Assembly: GCA_030068145.1 (NCBI GenBank)
Contig: JAPJBO010000046.1
Location: forward strand, 248,001-312,000
Direction: 5' to 3'
Length of the DNA stretch: 64,000 nt
From: Diplonema papillatum
Lineage: Eukaryota > Euglenozoa > Diplonemea > Diplonemida > Diplonemidae
Shown here piece by piece: positions 17,260 through 30,145 of the stretch (its first letter is position 1; each line of letters starts with the position of its first letter). The notes under the pieces are model-generated. The model did not search any database and was not told where the DNA came from. It saw only the letters and a program-made list of their open reading frames with translations. The translations under genes were made by a program, and so were the position numbers.

Positions 17260-18787
17260 TCTTCCTTGTTTATTCCCTTTCGGCTCTCTCGGCCCTCCCC
17301 GCCCGCCCCCCGCTTCCCTTTCTCAAAAAGATACCCAGCCCCGCCGCGGATGTCCCGCCCTGCGCAGCATTGTGTGTGGGGATACAGCGGTGTTGCATAG
17401 CCGTTCTTGCAACTAGCATACCAACTGACCGTATCAAATCCGGTCTATCTGTAGTGTCCATTGCACTAGTCGGTCGCCTATCAACCTGTTCAATGCCGTC
17501 CTTTTTTCGACTTAGGTCTTCTTGACGTACCCACTGGACCGCTCAAGTCGTTGATGACCACGACAGAGAGGTGTTTCTGTCGGAGTACGTGTTGAGAGGG
17601 CCATCGTGATTGATGTCGAGATTTTTTGACTTTCAGGGTGATTGGAAATATTTAAATAATGCCAGGACTATTCTCAGAACTTCGTCTCCTTGTTGCGTTA
17701 GTGGTATGGTCCTTTGACAGAGTGAGCCGATGCCTCTCATCTCACCTTTAGAACACGGCTGAGTCACGCATGCTCTTGACAGACGCTAGCGTCCGACATT
17801 GTGCATGCGTGTTACAGTCGTTGGGTGGTATTGACAAGGGCTGCATCGGTAGCTTCGTGAGGGGGGGCAAGTTACCGGCCAATCCCCCGCCCTTCGTAAT
17901 TCTGCCAGTGACGATTCCCGCCCGTGGTGCCGCGGCGGGGGTTTCCCCCGATGCTGCAAATGCAAGTTCGGCCTCACAGTGGTCACCCACTGGCCAGCAG
18001 TGGTTGATCAATGTTTGGCCAATGGTCGTATGCACCTTGAGGGGCAACCTCACTGTAAAGCAGCGCTGCTCGCCGCTCAGACTGAGAGCAGTCGTGCACG
18101 CAGGGGATCGCGTTGGCCAGGAGAGGAAAACGCAAACGAAACGACGGCTCTTTGCTGTGTAAAATATGCGTGCGCCTTCCCCTTGGAAAAGGGAAAATGA
18201 CGGGAAAATCGAGAAGCGCGCTTTCACGCCGAGAAGAAGTTAACGGTCCCAGCAAGGCAGCATGGCAGCACGGCAGCATGGCAGCATGGGGTTGCGGCTT
18301 TGCCTACCGGTAAGTTCGCTGCATTTCTAGCTGAGACACGCCAGTGCCACTGGCTTGACGAGCAGTATTTGCGTGGTGCTGGCAAGCTCCCCGGGACTGC
18401 GACCACCTCGACTACTGGTTACTTGCGGTTATGGCGGCCTTGGGGTGGCTGCCTACATTGCTGACAAAACACGGAAAGATAATCCGGTGGAGGTTAAGGT
18501 TGCGGCCAGAGAAATGCAGCAAAAAAGGGTGGTTAGTGCCGGACGATGCGCAGATCGAGGCGATCGGGTCGGTAGAGGCTTCTTGGCCTCACTGGTGGGC
18601 TCTGACGAGACCATCTTGCACTGTACCTCCTTGCAAGGGGAACGTTGGTACGGGAGGGCAAGTTAGGACGAGGGAAGCCGAGCCTCGGCCGAGTGGTGAC
18701 CCGCCACTCATAACTAGAAGTCTGCTGGATAGCAGGGTCGTGGAGCCCCCCTGGTAAGGGCCAAGCTGCCGGCAGCGTTTACAGCGT
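17260..18787. other. Intergenic between NADAR and PP2C genes
   Basis: Should hold the PP2C 5' UTR and the NADAR 3' end. No TATA or other promoter is evident. A plus-strand frame at 18355-18666 (103 codons) has no known domain. A short repeat of GGCAGCA/GGCAGCAT occurs at 18258-18290. Confidence 0.5.
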
Positions 18788-19820
18788 TTACCAAGTCTCT
18801 TGGGTGTGCGGGCGGGCCTTGCGAGCGGAAGAGATGGCCGGCGACGAGATGGGCGAGTGGGCGGACTTCTGCGCCTCCGTCTTCTTCCGCAGCTTCTCTT
18901 CGAACGTGATGCGCTTGCGCACCGCCATCAGGATGACGCCCATCATATTCTTCCCGGACCCGTCGCCGCCGTCACCCCAGAAGTGGTCGGACGACGTGTG
19001 GTTCACAATCACCTTGCCCCCTGTCGACAGCAGCAGCGCGTGTATTTCCGGGTTCTGCTTCACCTGTTTTGCAGTCGTTTGTGGCGTGATTGTATTCAAG
19101 CATCGTTCCAAATCAAGGCAGCCAGCCAAAGCAGCGGAGGCTTATCGAAACCCTGCCACAGGCAATAGCCGCGTGACACGAGATTCTGGTGCGACAGAAA
19201 TCACCCAAAGGGTGTGCGAAGTAAAGTGCAGTTACTAGCATCCACACGACACGGCGGGCGGCAGCCCTGGAGTTTTTAGGATGTTTCCCGAGGGTGCAGG
19301 TGAGGTGCTGTTCAAGCGAATATGCACACCTTGTAATAGACTGCTAAGAGCATGACTTCTATCTTCACGCCATCCCAGTCACTGCGGTGCAATCCTTCTG
19401 CTCGTCGGACGTATCGATCAATTTCCCACAACGAACCAGCCTGTACAAGGAAAGTGGAGTTCAGGGAGCGTGTTGGCTTTGCGCCTCGTAGTAATCGCCG
19501 AACTGCCAAACGAGAACAGCCAATCAGGAACCTCAGGGTAGAAGAGGAACCTGCGGTAAAGTAACGAAAGCCAGGATCACCGTCTTGTAACACTGCGGTT
19601 ACCTGGGTTTTGGTCACGCTCGGCTTCAAAAAAGTGAGCTGCATACCTGCCGGATGGTTTGCTCGTACTCCGTCCCTTTGAACTTCTGACACAGGAAGTA
19701 GTGGTACGCACTGGGATACGCCTCGTGGCGCGCGACAATTGAATGCGGCGAGAGAATTGAGAAGACGCCATACGGTACGTCGTTCACTTCGTGGAACTTG
19801 ATCACGCCGGGGCGAGACAT
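18788..19820 (-). CDS. NADAR-domain protein (YbiA-like), 3 exons
   Basis: The NADAR family includes YbiA-type N-glycosidases acting on riboflavin precursors and hydrolases that remove ADP-ribose from guanine. Exons: 19820-19647, 19440-19330, 19063-18788; 186 aa, all phase 0, donors GTATGC and GTGTGC, acceptors CAG. The domain fills the protein: VPYGVFSILSPHSI, YPSAYHYFLCQKF, SDWDGVKIEVMLLAVYYK joined to VKQNPEIHALLLSTGG, then DHFWGDGGDGSGKNMMGVIL. The length is normal for the family, with a basic tail of about 40 residues after the domain. The Trp residues of DWD and FWG are kept, but where relatives read (S/T)EHYFQAQKF this protein has AYHYFLCQKF, so the usual Glu is Tyr. Activity may therefore differ; substrate unknown. 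Confidence 0.9.
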
Positions 19821-20669
19821 GATTGGCCCCCCGCCGTACCTTAATCTAGTGTGTGCTTGATGAAAAGCGGACCAGGACCCATGGTCTCGAGGTCCTTAAG
19901 GAATGCCTTAGTGACCTCCCAGAACACACTAGTCTTAGCGCACCTGAACCAAACCAGTGTATTCATACTCAAGTCGCGGCGGGCACACTTCTAGAGTTCA
20001 ATATCTGGAGCTACCGCCAACGCTGCACAGTTTGCGGTCTAACACCAGACGAAGGATGACCAGCAGCACCGGTCTTGACTTGAGTGTGCAACGCAAGGGC
20101 GAAGAAAAGGCAATGAAGTGCAGGCTAGCCCGTGTGAAACTCGCCAGTCTTAGAAAAGAAAGCGACTAACGCAGCCAATCGGAACCCGCTAGGTGGGTCA
20201 CCAAAAAAGGAGATGAAAAATGAAACGGAGACAACTCGAAGACCGAACCGCACCCGATAACAAACTAAAACAAAGCGGCTTCTCTCTGGGATGCGTTTGG
20301 GCGGGGAGATGCAAGAGTGTATTGATTAGAATCAAGATCGGACTGTGCTGCGTCTTGAAGGATTGACACATCGCCCTTTCAGTTCGGCCTTTGGGATCGA
20401 CCACCAACGTCCGTGTGTCAAGGCGGCATCAGCCCTGCTGGGTAAGGTCTAGATACAGTCTGGGCCAGATACGCAACAGCATTTTCCTATTGCAGAGTGA
20501 GTAGCTGACCAAAGATTCTGCAGTAGTAGAATGCCTCACGTGACTGAGTGAATCGGCTGCCCCTCGTCTCAGCTTTCAGATACGGCTGCACCATGCTCGG
20601 GTCCCGGGCGGCGGCGTTGTGATGCGTGTGACGAGGGATTACCCGAAAATGAAAATCTCCGCTCGCGGA
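19821..20669. other. Intergenic between EF-hand and NADAR genes
   Basis: About 850 bp with no supported frame or RNA gene. It should hold the NADAR promoter or trans-splice acceptor, but no site could be singled out. Confidence 0.5.
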
Positions 20670-23600
20670 TTATTTGATGTCTTCGGTCCCGAAACGCACG
20701 TGGTTCCTCACGGGGCTGGACGCTGCGGCTTTCTTGCCTGCACTTTGCGCCGCACTGACGTCGCCTTCGTCGGGTTTTTGGGCCTGTGCCTGTGTTGTCG
20801 GCGAGGCGGTGCGGCGCGTGTCATCCCCTTGCGGCTTCGGATTCTTGTACGCGGCAACCTTCGGCCTCGCTGCGATTGTGTTTTGAACGCGTTCGCGGCA
20901 CGAGAAAAGTGATACGCGCGTCTCCCGATTGATCGAGGGAAACCTAACGAAGCCAAAAACGTACAGGGTGCTTGGGCAAATCATTTTGCTCGTCACTAGC
21001 TTGCCCGGTCACGCGACTTAGACATACTCGAGGGACTGTCTTGTGCTCACAAGTGACCGGGTTGTAGCACAGTGTTGCCTTCGACTCAAGCTTTGCAAGC
21101 TGTGGTTGACCGTCACGTTCCTGGACCCGGAGCGACCTTTTTCATTCTTTCTTCCTTCTTCTTTTTAGACTGTTTTTCTTGAACCTTCGCCTTTTTCTTT
21201 CGTTGTTGAACAACCTCTTTCTTTTACCACGTGTGACTTTGGACTTTGGTGCCGAATAGAGGGGAAGGGCGCGGGGCAAACCTGGCTGGCGCGAGGGGGG
21301 TCTGCGGCGCGGCTTCGGCTTGGCGACTGGCTCCGGCTGGCACTCGCTCTGCAGCAGACTCGCCAGCGGCGGGCAGTGCACGCTGACGTCGGCCCCGGTG
21401 GCACTGACGTACATGTCGGCGTTGTCGTACGACAAGAAGGAGGCCACTTTGCTCGACTTCGCCGGCGGCATCTGCGTGCCGACGACCGCCGCCGCGCGCT
21501 TCAGCTCCGGCTTGAGCCCCGTCCCGCAGCGGAACCAGGCCAGCTCCTCGTCCCGGGTCGCGATGTTTTCGAGGCCCGGATCCTCCGACTTCTTGGTCTT
21601 CTTCTTTTTTTTCACCCCTTTCCCCTGCCCTTTCGACGGCCGCACGCCGGCCGCCGCCTTCGGCTGCGGCGGCGCGGTGCAGTAGGTGAACAGCGTGTCC
21701 TGCTCGAAATACTTGTCTAGAGCATCGTTCGACTGTGGGCGAGTGGGAAGTGCATGCGTATATGGGCAAATAGTTCGCGGCCTTCGCGTAAGTGAGTCCT
21801 GCTGAAAACACTCGAGGGGCTGCCTTGTGCTTACTTCGAAGGCACGTATTTCCTACAAAAAAGCAGGTGCGAATACAAAAATAGTTGTCCATCGGGTATA
21901 TTGAGGTGGTGTCCGAACAAGACGTGGTTGGAGCGGGGGGTGGCAGCGGCTTCGTACCGGGACGTATCCTACAACCAGCATTCCGCCTACTGCAATACGC
22001 AGGTGCCGCCCGCCCCGAGGCACAATGGCACCCTGAAGGTGACTGGGACCAAAAAACTCGGAGTGGCTGTCCGGTGATTATTTCGACGGAGGCGACTGAG
22101 AGGGGATCAAAATAAATGAGCAAATAAATACCGCGCAGAAGTCCTCGCTGTGGAATTGCGGGGTTTCTTCTTCGATCCGTCGCGTTAGTTGCAAGATGTT
22201 GTGCCTGGCTTGATCGACCTTGGCTTGGGAGCGATCGGGCACAAAGCCTGCTGGCAAATCTGTTGTGTTGCGGTGATGAACTGGATCGGTATGCGCAGGA
22301 AATAATCCTGAGCATGACTCCGAACCTGGCCGCCAGCTTCCAGCAACGGTTGCAACCGTCACCGACGAAAGCGCGGCCAAAGTGACACAACAACAGTCTG
22401 TATTGTAGTGGTACTCATTGACGTGTTGTGATTCTGCTGTTTTTGTAGAAGCATACGCAGCTCAGCTGTGGGCGACCGAGGAGGTTGGAGCGACGAAGAT
22501 ATCGCCATCTGGAGAGGGGGCGGCCTGTGTTCGCTCCGTCGGAGGCGGGGCGGCTGCGAGACCTGGATCGACGTCTTCGACATAGCCTTCTTTGCCGCGG
22601 GCTTCTTCCCTCGTCCTCCAGGCGGCGGGTTCGGTGGTATGGGAGGCGGTGTCCGAGTGATGGTCAGCGGGTGAAAGGACTGCTGTCCCTTCTTCGTTTT
22701 GGACTTGGAATCCCTGTACATGAGGTCCAGGAGGCGTAGAGAGGGTAACTGGTGCTTCGTGCAGGTGAAGACCTCGTCCTCTTTCTGGATGCTCTCTTCC
22801 GATTCGGTAGACATGCTGCACTCCCGTCCATCATCAGATCGATGCACATCCGGCTGCAAGTTTTCTTTGTATATGCAAACTTCCGGGCTCCCCCTGCAAT
22901 ACACGTAGTCCATTGAGGTGCGCTTTCTTATCGTGTTAGCCCATTCTTGAACACTTGCTAACCTTTGGCCCATTCGTTTAATGCGTCAGTGTAGTGCAGC
23001 CTAGGGCATTTAGGAACACCACAGACTTGTTATTGGCTCGCTCTTCCGCGCACCATAAGTCGTGCAGTCCCCTTAAGAAGTAGTGCGCGTCTCGGGTAAG
23101 CAGCAAGCCGTCGATGCCAAAACTAGGACACACACAAACCTTTTGCCCAACTCCAGAGACAACTAAACCTGTTGTTTGAAAGTAGCGTCTTATAGTACGA
23201 CACAAGAAAGTGTCATACGTCGCTATTGATGGTGGACACGCTGCTCGAGGCGCTCGCCGGGCGCGGCGCAACACGGGGCAGTTTGACGGGTGTACTCGTC
23301 ATGCCTCGTGCCATGCTCGCCATTCTCACCAAGCCGTTGACGACGTCGGATGACAAGTCTCGCATGGGCGTGCTCGCAGTCGCAAGCTGCAAAGGGTCCG
23401 CATCTGTGGTGCTTTCGCTGGCGACGGTTGACCTGGCCAGGACGCAGTCGCCGTCCCGTACCCGGGCCAGCAGCTCGAGCACCGGCCTGCGGAGGCTGTC
23501 TCTCTTCTTTGCTTCTCTTTGGTTTGTCTGCTGCTTCTTCGCTGCGACGGCATGCCCGAGAATAGCTCGCTTCACATTCAGCGGCGGAATGTTCGGGTGG

Positions 23601-25074
23601 AATGACTGTGCAGTGGCGTGTTCGGATTAATTGGGGGAATGGCCACCCATTTACAGAAGACGCTCAGACTCGCGCTGACTCACGAACACACGAACACACG
23701 AACACAAATCTGCAGCATCGCACTCAAACGGGGCAAGTAATCCAAAAAACGCAGAGCTTGTTGCTTTGTTTTGTTTTGAATGTGTCGGAAGGACCAAATG
23801 GATGCTGCACAAAACGTTTTCGGAGTTTGGGCTTGCACTGATAAACGAAACAACGATCATCAAAATGATCAATGATGGTGAAACTGAGAAAAGGTGTCTT
23901 TTCGGCGAAAACCTCACTCTCCCAGGGCTTTTCTGCTGTATCAGCACTCTTTGTTTGGCTTCGTTCTACTCTTCACGACTGTTCGTCGGAAAATGTACCC
24001 AGTAATTGCTTACAATGCGAGAAAGAACCTACATTACCTGCACGAGCTCGTAAAGAGACACCTTGCCGTTTTTGTCTCTGTCCAGTAGCTTCAGCGACTT
24101 GTCGTCGACAGTCAGGCCGTTTGAAATCGTGAGGCACGTAGGCTCTTCGTCAAGAGTAATGTGTGTCGTCCCGGTGAAGCAGCCGGCAAACGCGGACACA
24201 TCCGACGGGAGAACGCACGGCGCCTCGTATCGAGCGACCACCTCCGGGTGCAGACGGGGGAACAGAACCGGGAGAAGCTCCCAGAAGGTCGCTCGGTACT
24301 CGTTGGCAGAGATGTTCGCTTTGAACGCCGCCGTCAAGAACTGATCCATCGTGCACCGCATATTACCGAGAACTTCTCCTGTGTGCGTTGAGAGAATCCT
24401 GTGCATTCTACGCACTTGCCACCCGCATGACAAGTACACCAGGACATTTCGTGTTGTACGACAAATGCGTGAGTACAAGATTGACAAAAATGAACATAGT
24501 TTCAACCTTCATGTGCCTGGGCATGAGTAGGCCTTTTTGGTACGCAGAATCATATAGTGACTGATGTATCCAGAGAAGACTACGCGCAGTGCGTGCAATG
24601 AGACATACCGGTGGCCAAAAGTTGAGCAAGGGACAGTTTCCCCACCGTGTTCTGCGTGATGTAGTCAAACGTGGACGTGAAGTACTTCGACTCCTTGGGC
24701 AGGTACCGAGTGACGGACGCTTGGCCGAGCGAGCCCTTGAGGATGAGCAGCTGCTCGTCGGGAACTTCGGCCTGGCAGAAGAACCGGCGGACCTCCCACC
24801 GGGGCGCCTCCGGGAAGTACCCGCGGAGGAACTCCTGCAGGCCTATGGGCGCGCCGGGGCCGGCTATTTTTTCGAGAGCGTCGGCCGCCCGCTCGTCGAT
24901 CTTCAGGCTGCCGACGACGCCGCCGACCAGCTGCTCCTTGCGCACGCCCTGCCCCGCGTCGCAGAAGCCCTCGTGCCACTCCCGCTCCAGGCGCAGGAAC
25001 GCGTCGAACGGAATCCACGCGAGCGTCCGCGCGATGTGCCGCAGCGTCCCGCCGGCCGCGCCGGCGGGCTCCAT
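20670..25074 (-). CDS. EF-hand protein with long low-complexity C-terminus (7 exons)
   Basis: Not recognised as a named family. Exons: 25074-24609, 24378-24038, 23605-23219, 22853-22457, 22397-22132, 21732-21228, 20869-20670; 2562 nt, 853 aa. All six introns are GT-AG with CAG acceptors and every phase matches (1,0,0,1,0,1). Residues 1-270 look helical; exon 2 ends with a perfect EF-hand loop, DRDKNGKVSLYE, and exon 1 ends with a degenerate one (TQNTVGKLSLAQ), so calcium binding is likely. After that the chain is mostly disordered: a Pro-rich stretch (TPPPIPPNPPP), a KKKKKTKK block and a Gln/Ala-rich end. Intron 4 is only 59 nt. The start ATG at 25074 follows a CAG, so an upstream exon is possible. 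The acceptor of exon 4 has an alternative nearby. Confidence 0.78.
21806..21876 (+). repeat. Family A repeat, internally deleted copy in EF-hand gene intron 5
   Basis: Has the left end AACACTCGAGGGGCTGCCTT and the right end TTTCCTACAAAAAAGCAGGT but lacks the middle 100 bp or so of the long copies. It lies inside intron 21733-22131, plus orientation. Confidence 0.8.
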
Positions 25075-27153
25075 CACCTGCGTTGCGGTTCTTCCTTCAG
25101 ACAACTACGGCCGCGTACATCCGCGCCGCGCGTCCCTTCCCTTTCATTTGCTTACCTGGTGCACAGCGGGTTTGTAGATCAATATCACACCGTGGCAAAA
25201 ACAGAAAAAGACGCACGGCGAAAAAGTCACGCTCGCGGCTGGTACTTGTTAATAATGCAATACCGTCTTCGTACAAAATGGCGTGCTAACGGGATAAAAG
25301 GTCACAAGCACACGGGTGCTAGGACACTGGTCGAACACTGTCTGGCCCATGTCTGGCCCACTGTAAAACGAGTGGTAGATGCGCGTCTTCCGTTCCTTTA
25401 TGCTACGTGAGCAACGATCCCGTAAATTTGCCATCGCACGCCGAACGTGCAATCGAACGTGGCATCAAGGTCAGGTCCCACGGAGCCTGGCACAAACGGC
25501 GGACCGGCGTGGCTTACCGGATTGAGCATCAGCATGGGGTCGCCAATCCAAAAACTGCGAGCCTGGATAGTGCCAGACTCAGGCTTTATGGGTAGCATGC
25601 TTAAGATCGGTTCAGCCAGGCCGAAGCCTCTGTTGTCAATTTGTCTGAGTGGCTACCTAAATTTCAAACTAAAGTGAGCCGGTCCATCCCCTCTTGATAG
25701 ACCGAAGAATACAGCACCGGGCAATTCGATGCAGCTCGAGGGACTAGGGATGGACAAAAATGGTCGGGTCGCACAAACGCCAGCCTGAGCACACGATTTT
25801 CCCCAAACTGCAATGTGTCCTGCACCCGTGTACACAAATGTTCGATGACTGTGAGAAGGTATTCTCACTCCAACACATTAAGAATCGGCAATCGCGAAGC
25901 TGGCTCGAGATCCGGAGGGGACAGCAAAGCAGCGGGTAACGAGGGAATGTAGAGCTAGAGGCTATGCGAAATAGAGAGGGGCGGTGGATGCGAAAGGAGA
26001 GGGGGGAGGGGCGGCGGGAAGGGAATGGGGACGGAAAAACGTGAACGCTCGGCGACACCGGGTGGCGGGCTGTCCGAAAAAAAAAAAAAAAAAACGGACA
26101 AAACTCCTACGGGCAGAAATTGAAGGGTGCGCGTTCACCACCGGCCCTCCGTTTTGCCAGCGCTTCTTGCAAACACGAAAGCTAGGTAGGTCAGACATAC
26201 TAGGCCTATTTGAGGGAGCATCGCTCGATTGAAAAACAAACGAGTACAGACACCACTGCGCAACATGCTTGATTCTAGCGCTGGACGGCTTTTGTAAGCT
26301 GTTGAGCTGTTGTTACGAATGCCACACAAGCTTGTGAATCAGATGCCTACTCCCCGATGTCGCCGTCGTGCAGAAGATACCCCCCAACAACGGGGGTACG
26401 AGGGGCGAGGGGTGGGGGAGGTCGAGTTGTTTTTATCGAGTTTCGCCGCCTTTACTCCTCCTTCTTTTCAAAGAAGTCACGCTACGGTCCTTTGTGCAAG
26501 TGCAGTTGCCTGCCATGGCTGCGAAGAAATATGTTTTTCTTTGCATTACGCTCGCCGTTTCACTATGTTGGTAACATTTGGAACTGGTTGAGAACGTGGA
26601 TGAAAGACCTGTTGACAAGGGGAATCATCCGGTTGGTCGTTTTTTTTGTTGTCTTGTTTTTCTTGTGCTTTTCGTTTGCTGTGTATTCTCATGTATTTAC
26701 CGGCTCTCGGATCATCGAATTCGATGCCCTGTTTTTGTACAGATGGCGTTTGGGGCAAAGCCCGAGGCATAGATGGAGGGAGGACTGTCTCGCCTTAGCT
26801 CCGCACAACCCACTGGTTCCGGACATCGTGCAACGGGTAAAAGCAGTGGGTAGCATGCTTTCGGATGTTGACCGACGAGTGGACGCAAACCAGCTGACCA
26901 CAGGATATACAGGTGCGGAGTGACGTCAGCTGTTTCGTTAGTTGCTGCTTTGCAAGCTGCCACTTTTCGAGCAGGAGCGCATAACCGGTGGGTGGCTTCC
27001 CTACACGATGGACCGATCAGGGTGCGGTCAATGAATGACCGCTAAAAACGCACCTGTACATCGTATACGGGAAAGGCGCTGAGAGAGGTGAGGGGCTAAG
27101 ACTAAGAATAGTTGAGTTGCAGCTCTTGACAAAGACAGATGGAAAATAGAGTG
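25075..27153. other. Intergenic upstream of EF-hand gene
   Basis: The only frame with some sense is on the plus strand, 26600-26923 (see separate entry). Otherwise there is an A18 run near 26077 and scattered short AT-rich sequence. No RNA gene or repeat family was placed. Confidence 0.5.
26600..26923 (+). CDS. Possible small membrane protein or exon
   Basis: A 107-codon frame with a strong hydrophobic span at residues 9-31 (LVVFFVVLFFLCFSFAVY within it), followed by a polar part with DVDRRVDANQ. A possible donor (CAG/GTGCGG) lies near its end. It matches no family I know. It is opposite in strand to every supported host gene, and T-rich DNA easily makes hydrophobic frames, so it may be chance. 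Confidence 0.25.
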   Translation: MKDLLTRGIIRLVVFFVVLFFLCFSFAVYSHVFTGSRIIEFDALFLYRWRLGQSPRHRWREDCLALAPHNPLVPDIVQRVKAVGSMLSDVDRRVDANQLTTGYTGAE

Positions 27154-27629
27154 ACAATATTTGGTGTTACCCACTAGGAGCCTACACAACTTCTATCAAA
27201 CTTCTATATTCAGGGGGGGTGTGTCACTTTTTATTTTGATATGTCAAAAATAACCACCCTATGGCAGCGCACACAGTCACCAAAGGTTTCACTAAATCGA
27301 CCAATTTTTGATGCTATGAGCGCAGGTGTCCCCGGTCTCTCTGTTCCCGAGGGTTTAGAAAAAAAAGATGACCCCCCTTGGACGCGTTCAACCCGGTATA
27401 ATTATATTTAGATCATACCGGGAGCGCGTGTGATACGTGTGATATGTGCATGTTGCTCCCGAGAAGACACGGAATGGAAAGATCGGTCACGAAATCGTCA
27501 GAATACCACCTCGGATCCCAAAAAGGTTGTCCCCCATGGCCCCTCCTTTTGCACTTCACTTCACCAGGCATATTGCCATCCCCTATGAGCGCACTTCAGA
27601 ACTGGGATGGCAGGTACTGAAGAACAGGG

Positions 27630-28511
27630 ATGCTGCAAAATCTGCGGTGCGAAAACCTGGAGAAAGGTTGCTTCGTTTCCTCAGCCCGAAGTGAAGAAGA
27701 GACCGGTACAAGAGGATTCATCTGTTTGAAGTGCCTCCAGGAGTGTGGTGCCACGCGGAGGAAGTGCACACGACTACGACTGCAGCAACAACTACGACGG
27801 CAAGGTGCAAGGTTCCAAACAGCGACAGCAACGACTACTTGGACAGGCGTCTTCAAGCTGTCCGAATTGGATGCTTGTTGTGAACGCTCCTGTCTATGCA
27901 CCCCCCAGAAGTATCTGCTTCGGATGCTACACAGCGTGCCTTTCGGCGGAGCAGAACCCATCTGCCTCTCGATATCCTCTGGAAGGAGCAAATTCGGGCA
28001 AAGTGCCGACCACGACTGCGGTGAGAACAATGCCACACGCATTCTTTATCGAGGTTCCGACACTGCCAGCGATTTTTTGCCGCATGGTTTTGCAACACAG
28101 CTCGTTGACATGGAATACAATGAGAAGGAGAACATGCAACGTTTTGCGATTGAAGAATTCGGATGCAGTTGCAGAGAATTCTTCAGGAGCCTGCTGACAG
28201 CCGCAAAACCTCGGCCGTACAAGGAATACAAGCATCTTGGTGGTGGGATGGTAGTGCGCCTGATACCAGCCGGCAGCAAAATAAACGGGTACTCTTCAAG
28301 ACGGCACAGAAGGTGGGGCGTTCCACAGGGTTGTGCACAAGCCGGACATCGTATTATCATGCAGGATTCGAAGGTGAGCGTATCTTACTCTCACTTCTGC
28401 AAGCGACGACCGTCCAAACAAAAAGAGCCGGCGCAGTTAGTGCGATCGGAGACGGAAACTGTGCACAGAAACTCCCGGTACTCTTCCTCTTGCTTCTCTG
28501 GGAATGACTGA
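27630..28511 (+). pseudogene. Unrecognised coding-like region inside the TIR element
   Basis: A 293-codon frame, with an overlapping second frame that reads CCKICGAKTWRKV near 27630. Cys pairs (CLKCLQECGATRRKC) suggest a decayed zinc-binding region, but no domain can be named. If the element once coded for a transposase, this is the best place for its remains. Low confidence that it is coding at all. Confidence 0.25.
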
Positions 28512-28943
28512 TATACCACGTATTTTAGAACAACCCTCAGAAGACTTACCGAGCTAGCGGTGGTATTTGGCCACCTTTAGCTAAAATGCTGGTCGGGTGG
28601 CCGGGGGTGGGCAAAAGGCCCTCGACGCTCGACAGACATCCTGTCCTGAGGGCCACCGTGTGTATGCCAGACGGAAAACTCTCAAATGCGAAGAGCTCAG
28701 TTGCAAAAATATCACACAAGCTTCAAATGCACCCTCGTAGGCCTCGAGACCGCTAAGGAGGGGGCCGAACTTTTATGCTTGGATTTCGACCAAATAACTA
28801 GGGAAAAGTTGAGAGCCTGGAGCTAAGGGGTTAAATTGGATGAACCAGGGAAGGAACAAATCTGCGCATAACAATGTCATGTACGTTCACGATGATCGTG
28901 AACAAAGTTATGCTGAAACAAGGAAAGATGGCAGCAGAAGCCG

Positions 28944-30022
28944 CACCAGTCAGTGTGGGGGCTGGCACCGGTGCTGGCCGGTGCCCGGTGCTGAGCACCA
29001 GCACCGGGCACCGCGGTGCTGGCGGTGCTCTCCGGTGCTGGAAAAATAATTTCGGTTTAAACACCTCAAAAAGCTCAAAAAAACGAAAAAAACGTGTTGA
29101 AATCATCGTTTGGGCCTCGTTCTCGGGTTTTTGAGCAGAATTTTTTTGAGTTGCACCCCCCCCACGCTCCCTCTCATTGAGTCTGGGTCACAGTGGGTGC
29201 TTCCCCATTACGACTGTGGGCCTGATCCTGGCTCCTGGAAGCCGGTCCACAGTACCAGACCTTTTTCGACGACTTTTTGCTCGAGATCAGCTCCGATGAA
29301 GAGATCGGTGGATAGTAGACCCGGGGGCCAAAGAGTTGGTACGTGGTTCGTCGAGCCAGGGACCGGGACGTGGATCCGCGTGAAAACGGAAATCGTGGAA
29401 ATCGAAGTTTCCATTCCACGTTCAAATGCCTGTGCACGTGAAATTATCAATTCCCGCAGGGAGCGTTTTTTTGACATTTGACCCCGACGAAACAACACTA
29501 TTGCGCTGGTAGTTTTGACCGTTTTGGCGTGATTCTGTGATGCAAAGTTTTGCATTCCGCGGTGTAGTTTTCATGCCTGGTGCCCTGAACATCGGAAAGC
29601 CTCAACGAACCACGCACATACTATGGGTTCCCTGGGTCCATTTTGCACAAATCTCCTCATCGGAGCTGAACGTGAGCATAAAGTCGACGAGACAGGTCTG
29701 CTCCACGGGCCAGCAAAAGAATGTCACAAAACAGGGGATTTATCATTGCAAAACTGGCGGGTTCCTTATCCGCCGTAACCCGTTGCCCTTTCGTACGAAC
29801 CCAAGAAACGCGCACATACCTTTTGGTCGCCGGATCCATTTCTCACGGCTCTCTTCATCGGAGCTGCTCGCGAGCAAAAACTCGTTGAAAAAGGTCTGCT
29901 ACGGGGTGGTTGAAGTCCAATACCAGACCCAGCACCGGAGAGCACCGGAGAGCACCGGCCGGTGCTCTCCGGTGCCAGCACCGGTGCTGTGGTGCCAGCC
30001 CCCACACTGCACCAGTCCTCTC
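28944..30022. repeat. GC-rich foldback nested in the TIR element
   Basis: The left arm begins CAGTGTGGGGGCTGGCACC (28953) and the right arm ends GGTGCCAGCCCCCACACTG (about 29990-30008), inverted copies. Both ends are packed with CCGGTGCT/AGCACCGG motifs that can fold on themselves. Further in, the arms share an inverted segment: CAGCTCCGATGAAGAG (29290) against CTCTTCATCGGAGCTG (29851). A third, direct relative lies at 29655-29700. This is a foldback-type structure of about 1.08 kb. Confidence 0.75.
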
Positions 30023-30145
30023 CCAGATAGCACTGGGCGCTTACGAGCAGTGCATGTCGGGATTGCCGCGGCTGTTTTGAAATACGGTGACCACGTCAGC
30101 AACGCCGGTGGCCCGTCGTTTTGGCGCGGCTGTGATGCAAAACGG

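Noticed and set aside
21224-22393. 389-codon minus-strand frame overlapping EF-hand gene exons 5 and 6
   Set aside because: It reads through intron 5 and a shadow frame of exon 6 (Gly/Arg/Ala-rich); the spliced model in the other frame is phase-consistent and has better composition.
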